NCBI GenBank assembly: GCA_000226015.1
Contig: JH153469.1
Span: 54,206-108,442, forward strand
Direction of reading: 5' to 3'
DNA: 54,237 nt
Origin: Mnemiopsis leidyi
Lineage: Eukaryota; Ctenophora; Tentaculata; Lobata; Bolinopsidae
Position 1 is the first letter of the stretch. Each line of letters starts with the position of its first letter. The translations under genes and the position numbers were made by a program. Shown piece after piece: positions 44,804-54,237 of the stretch. The notes under the pieces were generated by a model. It had not been told where the DNA came from. It saw only the letters and a list, made by a program, of their open reading frames with translations, and did not search any database.

Positions 44804-47234
44804 CTGTTCCTAAGAAGAAATATGTGTGTTGGATAAAATTATATGAAATTGAATATGATCTTAAGTGCATATAGGGCCAGTAAATTGAACATTTTCGTAC
44901 TCGAGTTGTAGCAGAAATTGTGAAAGCGAGTTATAACATATAAGTTGTCAATCTCCGTTATTTTACGATCAGTCAATGCAGCGCTAAAAGAAGCTTATGT
45001 TACCCAATCAACAATACTCACGATTATCTAGTGAAGGACTGCTATCCGGGGTCCCACAGAAGTACTATGTATAGGAGGTCAATTACTCCGTAGCTGTCAT
45101 ATAACTTTTCCTGAAAAGTAACCGATCTTAAACAGCTCATTAAGGTAACACTAACACGAACCGCCATTGCAGTCACTGTCATGTGTCAGATCATAAAAAA
45201 GGGAATCGTGAACCAGAAAAGTGAGGTTTCAATTATAAAAAGCAGAAAAAGTAATTTAATATCCCTATAAAACTAAAAGTACCCATTTTACAATTCCCAG
45301 GTAACAACCCGAAGATACCACTCCCTAGTAACAGGTAACTTACAACCGACAACTTAAGAACTTACGTTCACAAGTAACAACCTACAACTTACCAAAAAGG
45401 CGTCTAGATCAATTTTTCTCCAACTTGCCCAGGAAATGAGCTACGAAAAGATGTAGTTATAGTGAAGTATTCAAATACAATTTCATTTTTTGAAAAAAAA
45501 AACGATATTAAAACACATTGAAGGTGAGGTAAATGCTAATGCTAAATAGTATAATTTGCTGAATGGGAAAGTGTCCCGTCATTAAAACTGCAATTCACCA
45601 AATTTTTACGTTCAGTAACAAACTCAGTTATGAGAATTTTGTTTCAAAAGCGAAATAGCCTCAAATGAGTCCAAAATTTAGTAAACAAGTGGCGCAAAAT
45701 AATCGGTCGTTGAAGAAATGGCCATATGGCAGCTGCAACGTTGTAAAGAAATTTGAAACTTTGCAGCTGCAGCCTTAGAGTTAGGAACTCGGCAATCTAA
45801 TGAAATCTCGCGAGACGCACAAACGAACATTGCGTCACGGAATTGATTTCATTTTAGTTTGACCAATCGAGAATTACGAAATTGTCAAATTAAATTTGAT
45901 GGAGAAAAATTACCCGAGGGTTAATCTCATTCCCTTAATGTGACGAATTCTCAGTCACCAGTTTAAAGGAGAAGCTAAGAGTAAAACTAAGGATGAGTTA
46001 TCAACCGTTTCACACACAACTTCATGCGCCTAACAACAAAGCTGAGCTCGCAAAAATATAACTGAGCTTAAAAGGAGGGAACCTGAGATTCAGTTCTAAG
46101 ATAAACCGGCTGCTCCTGTATGACGCACATACCTGCATTTCGCGTTTGCAACGTGACCCTATAAGCCTGATAAGAATCTGATAACGTAATTTACTCAGCA
46201 TTATTCAGAACTGCAGGTTGTCCGTCTAAAGTCGAGTATGTCTCATGACAGAACTGGTTTGTTTGAGATTGCTTATGTTCACACAAGAAAATCAAATTAA
46301 ATAGTATCAAAAACAACATCCACCTGGCTGACATAAAAAAGAACTAAATCAAAATAGCGATCAATATTCATGATACTGCCGAATACCTTATATAGGGAGA
46401 TGGAATATTTGGAATTCAAGTTGAATTAAACTCTAGTTTCCGTCACCCGTAAAGTGTACCGTTACAAGTACGGAAAATAAGAACTGAGAACTGATAAGTC
46501 TAACTTGAGAAGTTAAATAACAAGGAGTGACGTCCAGTGCAAGTTCTATTTTAAGCAGTGATATTAAACTTCCTAACATTTACTGTTTCTCTACACTTCT
46601 GCAGAGCACATTAGATCAAAGACCTCATCGAATCTTATTTAAATAACACAAATCGTTTATAAATGACAACCTCGAGTTGAGCTATTTTCATCAAAATGTC
46701 TCTTACTTTTTCTTAAAAATCGTAACTATAAAATAATATTGCAACAAATTATGACCTTTATTTGATTGTAGATTACAACTAAAACTAAATTCCTCAATCA
46801 GCAAGTATTTACATTATTTACATTCTGTAGAGAAAATAACATTCATTGGTCGTTGGGTAAGACTATAAATTAAAATTAAAATTTTTTATGAGAATGTTCA
46901 CTTTTTAATTAAAAGTATTGTAAGGGTACTGTGGTACAAGGCAGCTAAAAACTCTCACAATCTTTCTTAATTCAAGTATTTTGTTGAATGTCTGAGTTCT
47001 GTGCACTAATCATACAGTATGCTATTGTAATAAAGATATGGAATATTTAGTATCACTTGATCCACGAGAGCATCTGAGCCAGAAATCAGCCAAATAACTG
47101 CAATGGAGCCGCTTGAAAATTCATGCTCGTTAGTTTTTGAGGTTCAAAGGCCAAAGCTATACCGATTTGTTTCGAAGGACCAACGGAGTTTTTAAGATTT
47201 TGAATCAGCGACATCTAAGAAACATCAAAGCAAG
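44804..47234. other. intergenic, COMM-like gene to ZMYND12 3' end
   Basis: About 2.4 kb of AT-rich DNA holding the promoter side of the COMM-like gene and the 3' flank of ZMYND12 (a minus-strand AATAAA at about 46760). No gene, RNA or repeat array recognised. Confidence 0.5.
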
Positions 47235-50200
47235 TTAAGCCTTTGTAGCAATGAAGTTTTTCAGATTCTCAACGTCAGACAGGTCGATACCCAGCTCGCT
47301 TTCCTGTGCACACGACAAGGCATCTTGTACAAACTCTTGAGCCTGCAGGAAGGGGGTTATATGAAATTTCACCAAAAAAAGAAGTCCACAAAAATAAGAA
47401 AAACAAAACTCAATTACAAACAAGAATTGCGCCCGCTCAGTTAGGTCTCAGGCAGACGCTAGATTTCTATCTCTCTAATTCTAAAGAAGCTTCTTTGATT
47501 TGCCCTCTGCTAGTGCTAAAGGCATTGAACTTGAGTGGCAGATATACTGTAAATATAATGTCTGCCGCTAAGACAACTGATGGAATACCACGGCAGCTAC
47601 ACTGAAAATATTGGCCGTAAAACCGGAACAATTTTATTTCAACTTGTCTGATGATACTGGCGGCTGTAGATATGTACTGGTTTTCGGTTTCTAAAGTGCG
47701 TCTAGAATTTCGCCAGGCCAGAAATGCGTGAGAGCACGTGATGGCCGCAACAGTAGATTATCAACCTACAACTTAAAACCGACCGTGAAATTTTAGCTAT
47801 TAAAAACAAAGGATGTGGATAATTTCGATGGTGCAGACAAATAGTTTGACTATGTCTTGCAGTGGCTCATACGCGGCTCTCGCATTACATCTATATGTAA
47901 AGTCAAAATTAAATTTCAAATATAACTGATATTAATAGTGAAAGTGAAATCAGGTGCAAACGAGCGCGATTTACGAGGATGACGATTCGTGAAGCAATTA
48001 CGATAGCTGATTCTATCTTGTACCACGTGCACCCTCCCGCACATCGTATTCCCTCTATTCGCTTCGAATGAGGGTCGGACAAAGTCAGACAAATTCAATC
48101 GGCTCGTTGCGATGTGTTTATTAGTTTATTAGCAAAACACTGCGTGTCGTTATTTTGTGTCAGTTTATCTATTAATAATAGTTAATCTATTAATGATATA
48201 TCGTGTTAACGCAAAAAAAACTTAAGGTGGCATAAGAAATATAAATTAAGAATAAAGTAATTGCCTAAGATAAGTAACCAATAACCATAGATAAGTCAAA
48301 TAAGCAGCGTAGAATAACTTTGCGAAGACAATTTGTTAAACATGCAACGTTGACATGGTAACAGTGGCGCACAATATGTGTTAAATTGCTTTGTGACACC
48401 GGACACGTCCATCTACCTACCCACCCACCTACCACCACCAAAATCCGACCACTTTGAACCATTTCTTTTTGATTTTTTGCCTTCGGCAAAAAAGTATCAG
48501 AGAGGGAAAAAACACCCAAAGTAATCGTATCTCACCTTCAAGTAGCCGAGAAGATGCGTGTGTAACAAAGCGAGTGTGTGTAGCAACATAACCATGTTCG
48601 CTGCCCCATAATTCGCGTTGTTTTGCTGCAAATCGTATATGGCGTGAAGCATCTGTATTGCCTCAGCTTCTTGAGCTTCGTCTGGAAAATGTTAATTCAA
48701 ATGAGTTTTTAAAGTTGATAAATCCAAATTGTTTGTGACCATTACTGATGATTATCTGTAGTTTTGGCAGCTGGGGCAACCTCTGCAGTAGTAGAATTGC
48801 TTATGCTGCGCGCGTCGAATCAAACACGTTTCCATGTCAAAATGATAGAGCGGGCTGTCAAGAAAAAACACAACACTCAACAATGTTGTTGCGCGTTACA
48901 AATACAAAACAAGAAATGAGTGACCGCAAAAGGCCTTTCGACAAAGTTGTACCATTTGCCTTTGATTTGGAAAGGCCCAAAAATTGGCCCAAAAATTGGC
49001 CGACCAAGAGAAAACGTAGAATTTCCAACTCTAAATTAAGACATTTATACGCCATCATGATGGCACAAAACTTTTACACTTAGTCCCTTACAATCCTAAG
49101 TACAAGATAGGATCCGGAAGAGGGGACAAAACGAGTTAGTTTTAAAGGTATTACTTAAAACACATGGAAATATCACGAAATAGGTACGCTGACTATGGAA
49201 CAAGTCCATTTTGGAGGTGGTCCCTCAGTACATATTTCTTTAAAATTCCACAGTATGTTCCTAACGATCTAAACTACAAGATAAGATCGAGAAAAGTGGG
49301 GGTTCATGAGTTAGTTTTCGAGTTAAACTTCAAACGCAAAGAAATATCTCAAAATAGGCATGCAGAACATGGAACAAGTTCATTATGGAGGTGGTCCCAC
49401 CGTATTTTTCTTTGAAATTTTCACAGTATTATTCCAACGATCTAAGCTTCAAGATAACATCGTGTAAAGTGGGACTTCATGAGTTTGTACCACTGTCAGC
49501 TTACCAGATTCGAGATACTTTATGTGTTTGAAGTTTTATCTCAAAAACTAACTCATGGACTCCCACTTTTATCTTGTGGTTTATATCGTTCGGAACCTAC
49601 TGTAGTCTGTAAAAGTTTTAAGAAAAATTCACGGTGGAACACCAACAAAATGGGCTTGTTCCAAAATTTTGACGAATTGGTACAATGGTACGAGAAAGTC
49701 TAACACATATGAGACTTAGGTGTTGTTGTTAGCTCTGGGCCAGATAGAATCCAATATCCATAGAGGACATCTAGCGTGAATTTAATAGAAGGATCTCAGG
49801 GTGCAAAGATAGCAACTACTGGGAGAGATTGAAAAAGCTATAGCTGATGTCTTTTTAAAGAAGGCGAGAACGTTACATGATAAAGTATGAAAAGTCATTC
49901 ATGGACAAGCTCCAATTTGCAACGAAATGGAGTTCAAGGAAAATGAACGCCTAAGGCAGTAGGGCCATTGTTCCCTCCGTTTTCCCTTCCGTTAAAGCAG
50001 TCCAGCTTTGGAACATCCTGCAGAAGACTATAAAAGAAGCTTCGATCATCGCCCAGCTCAGAATTAACCTGGGAAATTTGCTTGACAAGACACCAGATTT
50101 TCCTCCAACACAAGGCTACACTGCAAGAAACAACAATTCTCTCCTAGAATGGAACCTGTGCAACCTAGCTGGAACTTTGGACGGAGGATTTGGGTGGTCG

Positions 50201-53200
50201 CTCCTGAGGCAGACTTCCTGATGCGATCCTAGCCAGAACAACATCAAAGTAACATCAAAGTAACATCAAAGTAACATCAAAGTAACATCAAAGTAACATC
50301 AAAACAACATCAAAGTTACATCAAAGTAACATCAAAACAACATCAAAGTAACATCAAAGTAAGTATGTTAACTGCAGCGTGACCTTCACTTAGGAAGAAA
50401 AAGAAATTGCAGAAACACACAAGTCTGAAAGTGATAACCTTTGAGTAAATTAACTACTCAATACTCATGAGTTAAACACAGGATAAGAGCGGTCTATATT
50501 TGAAGTATATTATAGTAACTGTAGGTGCTCTTTATCTTTAACATACGTTATCTTAAAATAGGCGGGTTGATTGATCAGTTTCCGGACAGCGCCAGGGTCC
50601 CAGATGGGAGCCCTGCCGAACCTTTTTAAAAAGTATAAAAAAGTAGGTATAATAGTACATACATACGCTAGATAAGATCTCAAAAATCGAAATTACCCCA
50701 CCTAAAATCTCTGTCTCTGCAGCAGGTTTATCCACAAATGTTGCAAGCGCTGATTCCGGTTGCGAATCTTCCATTTTAACAACATTCTTTAGCATTTGGT
50801 TCCATATGTTTACCACCTCGGAGTAGATATTATGGGCTGTTTCTGTCTGTCCTTTTCGAAAGAAAACGTTGGCCATGTGAAAGTATCCACCGGAAGTTTT
50901 GACGTGTTTTGGTCCACTTACAAGAGCTGCGTGATAAATCTGAAACAGGAAACAACAGTTAACAGCTAACAGTTAACAGCTAACAGCTAACAGTTTATAA
51001 TAAACAGTTCAAAGTTAACAGTCAAAGGTTACGCTTAAAAAAATTTCGCCAAATTTCTAATAACTTAACTTGCTTAACAAATTTACTTATTAAATTTGAT
51101 TTCGTACAAAACACGATTTTCTCATAATTCAGAACTATTAGTTGAACTAAAAAAAAATTATACAGACAATGCTGAGATTCTCATAGACGACCATCATTAT
51201 ACGACGTTAGCTCAGCTCAATCTTTATTATAAATTGTAAATATTTAGCAAAACAAACGCACATCGTTTGCGTAGTTCTTTAAAGCTTCGCCAAAGTTTCC
51301 CTTAGCAGCCTGTAAAAGTCCACATATCCGATACATCTTGCTCTTTATAGCGGCATCACAATCTGGTGTTTTGAGGACAGTCCAACGGGCTTGTGAGAGG
51401 TACTCCTCCGCTTGGGATAATCTGCCTAAACCTGCATATTTTTCAAGTTTAAAACAGCAGAAATTTACAACAGTATTAAGAAGAGAAACTAGTTTCTACT
51501 ACTACTACATGCTTGTAGTGGTGAGTGAGGTAGTATCTACTTGCACCTTTTAGTATAGTAGTACTTGCACCTTGTAGTTCTTGTAGTACTTGTAGTAGTA
51601 CTTGTTGCACTTGTAGTACTTGTACCTTGTAATACTTGTAGTACTTGTAGTACTTGTAGTACTTGTAGTACTTGTAGTACTTGTAGTACTTGTAGTACTT
51701 GTACCTTGTAGTACTTGTAGAACTTGTAATACTTGTAGTACTTGTAATACATGTAGTACTTGTAGTACATGTAGTACTTGTAGTACTTGAAGTACTTGTA
51801 GTACCTGTAGTACTTGTAGTACATGTAGTACTTTTAGTACTTGTAGTACTTGTAGTACTTGTACCTTGTAGTACTTGTAGAACATGATGCTCGACGACAT
51901 GCGTGTAGTATAATGTTTGACGACCAACAAAGCGCAGAGTAACGAACAGAATCGTTTTTAAATAGTTGTGTACTATGTTTTTTTATGAAGCAATGTGTGT
52001 ACATCCCTTTTATCTATAAACTGAGTAACAAATTGGTGATAGTATTGGTAATAAGCTGATTAGCTATTTTTAATTCCATAGCTATGAAAGTTGTTGGCTG
52101 AGCCGTTGACAATACAAGATTTACCTATGCTGGCTTCCCCCAAAACAAGATAGGCAGGGACAAGTTCCACACTAGCAAGACCGTACACAGCAATGCTGAA
52201 ATTAGTTTCTTTATAACCATCTTTTCACTGAATTCAGATTTTTTGGTTAGAAATAATCAATTAGATTTGGTTATGTGAAGTCCTAAAATTTTGTCAATTA
52301 TGACGGCTTTCCTTAACAATCGGTTCCAAAAAGCGGCTTTTAAATTCTCAGGGCAAGCTTTTAAATGCTTACCAAAAGGAGCTGCTATCTATTTAGCCGT
52401 TAATGACTAAATTCCTTATAAATTTCGGTAATAGAAGATACAGAAATATGACAAAATTTTTAAAAGAAACTTTTCAAGCTTTTTTAATATTCGTTAGTGG
52501 GTATCTTGTATTATCATTTATCACATTTAAAGTTAATTCATTTTACTCATTCCAAATCTCCTAACAACCTGAATCTTAAAGCTTGAAGTGCAGCAGGTAC
52601 AGCGGCCTCGTGAGCACCCTCAAACAGCAACTTGGATCCTTCGGTGCGAGTCATGTCAATCATTTGCTTCTGAAACATTTAGGGAAGTTGAGGCGATGAA
52701 AATGTGATGAAGAACAAGTCGCAGCAGTAACATCTTATAAACAATCTATCAGTGGTAATCGAAAGTTAAAACGTCGTGTGGAATGATCACCTGTCGCTGG
52801 AGGAGCTGCTGCTGACGGTGCTTGCGCTCCTCCTCACTGGATACCAATGGAATTGGAGTTCTAAGAGGCAACAGAAGCGAACAAATCTTTTCGTGAATGC
52901 CAACCCAGTCGACTTTTTGATGCTCCTCGGAACTGTAAAATATATTTGGGTAAATTCACCTACTTTTTATAAGTATTTTATTCTAAATTTTGAATTTAAA
53001 AATTTTATTTAAACATTAAATCTAAGCCAAAAATTGAAATAAACTTCTACTCCTTTGAAGTGTAGGAGCCCAGTTCATTGATTGATTGCATCTAACTTCT
53101 AATTAACCAAGGTAGTTACACCACCCAAATCATTCATTTTACAGATTACAGTGTGTAACATAGGTTACCAGTAGTAGGTCACTCTGCAGCTGGTGCATTG

Positions 53201-53275
53201 TAGATAAGCAGGTTTTTGACACAATTCACACAATAGCTTGACACCTTTCGGATTAGCAAGTGGGTTCAACGACAT
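47235..53275 (-). CDS. ZMYND12: ZMYND12 (MYND zinc finger and TPR protein)
   Basis: Eight exons, all phases consistent, 360 residues, close to the human length: 53169-53275, 52791-52932, 52569-52669, 52125-52195, 51262-51431, 50702-50939, 48536-48681, 47235-47342. The start MSLNPLANPKGVKLLCELC parallels the human N-terminus. The MYND finger follows: CELC, CTSC, YYC split by an intron, and HQKVDWVGIHEKIC. TPR-like repeats follow: LLFEGAHEAAVPAALQALRF, VYGLASVELVPAYLVLGEAS, GLGRLSQAEEYLSQARWTVL, and TSGGYFHMANVFFRKGQ. The DEAQEAEAIQMLHAI block near the C-terminus is also family-typical. ZMYND12 is an axonemal protein linked to sperm flagellar motility. An intron holds a LINE remnant, and another carries a 9-bp array. 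Confidence 0.95.
49165..49700. repeat. degenerate ~180-bp repeat, two direct and one inverted copy
   Basis: Blocks near 49165-49330 and 49345-49490 share GGAACAAGT...GGAGGTGGTCCC and GTGGG...TTCATGAGTT. The segment at about 49500-49700 carries the same strings inverted. Intronic in ZMYND12; probably an old mobile element of unknown class. Confidence 0.7.
49735..50225 (+). mobile_element. decayed LINE 3' end (Jockey/CR1-type reverse transcriptase C-terminus)
   Basis: Forward reading gives YWERLKKL, RRRERYMIKY and AVQLWNILQ, then TPDFPPTQGYTARNNNSLLE to a stop at 50219. These match the conserved end of non-LTR reverse transcriptase ORFs (RLK.L...RRRERY, LWN.LP, P..P...GY....NSL). Several stops and frameshifts break the upstream part, so it is dead. 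Antisense within a ZMYND12 intron. Confidence 0.75.
50240..50362 (+). repeat. 11-bp (AACATCAAAGT) tail of the LINE
   Basis: About eleven units, some with AACA variants, begin soon after the LINE stop codon. CR1/Jockey-like elements often end in short tandem repeats, so this is probably the element's 3' terminus. Confidence 0.8.
51546..51876. repeat. 9-bp (GTAGTACTT) array in a ZMYND12 intron
   Basis: About 35 units of GTAGTACTT and near variants, including GTACCTTGTA interruptions, about 115 bases upstream of the acceptor of exon 51262-51431 on the minus strand. Reads as (AAGTACTAC)n on the gene strand. No copy of the local exon or splice junction is visible in the unit. Confidence 0.95.
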
Positions 53276-54237
53276 GGCAGTTACCCTAACTTGGAATATT
53301 TCATTATGAATTATGTATGTGTTCAATAACAAAATCTGCATGTAAAATTAAAACAAACACAGTGCAAGCCTCAATAGGGTAGGTTGGGGCAATACAGAAC
53401 AAATTGACCTTTAGGCCGCATGTCGGCAAAGCTATGTATAAGTTGAAACTCCTGAACTGGAGTTTTATAACTCCTTTTGGGTTCAGAAAATCATCTAATG
53501 AATGAAAAATTTTGATTTAAGGGATCGTTTTGAAAATACATATTTTGATTGTTGTTGTTTGTTCAGGTTTGCCCCGTCGAAAATTTAGCCGGGACATTTC
53601 TGAAAATTTTAATTTTACAAGTTTTAAACAAATTTTCCAGCTAAAAATGTTTTAGGAATCAAAGTATTTCATATCCATAACGTTTGGAGTCACAAATTTC
53701 AAATCTGAAGAAGTTAGGGTGGCTTGTGCCCCAAAATTTGTTGTCCCTTGTTCAGATTTGCCACAATACTTCAAAATCACAATTTTATGGTCATTGGCGG
53801 TTATTCTACCAGTTCAATTCAACATTTGAAGTAGTTTGTATTACCCTAAAATAGTTTTCCATGATATATGATACGATTTTTTTAAAAAACTTGAGTGATA
53901 TAAATAACTTGATTTTGAGAGAGCCCACTGAAATCTTTCAAAAGGTATTTGCTTTTAAACTATTTTTTAAACTATTTTTTAAACTATTTCAACACTACAA
54001 ATACATCAAATTTATTGAGGACCCTTAAATGTGGGAATTAACCCCTCAATAAATGTAGCAACCATTACAGGTAGTATGATATGGTTGTTGCATGTATACT
54101 AGTGACAGTAAAGCTATTTAAATCTTGAAAGATTAGCAGACATCATCTGAGGACCTAATCAACACTCTCAACTTGACTATCTTCAATAAAGGTACTTTCT
54201 GTTATAGCTGGCTTTTTATCTGAAAGTGCAAGGACAT
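53276..54237. other. upstream of ZMYND12
   Basis: Probable promoter side of ZMYND12 and beyond. A 13-bp AAACTATTTTTTA repeat (about three copies) lies at 53957-53992, and an 11-bp inverted repeat (ATTTATTGAGG) at 54010-54020 and 54044-54054. No gene recognised. Confidence 0.5.

Noticed and set aside
51537..51930. Tyr/Lys- or Val/Leu-rich proteins
   Set aside because: Frames of the 9-bp array, which lies in a ZMYND12 intron.

Overview
The window is AT-rich, intron-rich animal nuclear DNA. All multi-exon genes use GT-AG introns, and the genes have metazoan identities: two homeobox classes, an Ig-superfamily membrane protein, a rhodopsin-like GPCR, a secreted amidated-peptide precursor, OGFOD3 and ZMYND12. 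The phylum cannot be fixed from sequence alone. The intron-poor GPCR without a DRY motif and the divergent SIX protein fit a marine invertebrate, possibly cnidarian-like, but this is weak inference. Three N runs (10, 10 and 938 bases) show a draft assembly. Exon structures below were assembled by hand from splice sites with frame checked at every junction; no transcript data were available.

Layout. 1-3793 (+): 3' part of an Ig-domain single-pass membrane protein. 6743-18936 (+): OGFOD3-type 2-oxoglutarate/Fe(II) oxygenase. Its last intron of about 8.8 kb holds a coding-uninterrupted GPCR (same strand), a pogo/Tigger-like TIR element and a three-exon secreted peptide precursor (opposite strand). 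24663-29875 (+): Bsx-type homeobox gene. 31596-37182 (-): SIX-class (best Six3/6) homeobox gene in 11 exons, convergent with Bsx. 37183-42426: mostly unresolved, with orphan or broken ORFs. 42427-44803 (-): eight-exon gene with a COMM-domain-like segment. 47235-53275 (-): complete eight-exon ZMYND12 (MYND finger plus TPR), with a decayed LINE in an intron.

The most unusual signal is in the tandem repeats. Several sit exactly on splice junctions and multiply a splice signal: exon-end/5' splice-site units at 1-218 (Ig gene), 32392-32453 and 33803-35359 (SIX gene); a 24-bp 3' splice-site unit repeated ten times at 1574-1803 (Ig gene); and CTAAC branch-point-like units at 29651-29710 (Bsx). Two further arrays lie just upstream of Ig-gene acceptors. 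The SIX array fills nearly a whole intron with donors identical or nearly identical to the real one. The Ig acceptor array is a multiple of three and stop-free, so upstream acceptor use would add 8-residue blocks in frame. I regard these splice-junction minisatellites as the candidate undescribed phenomenon here.
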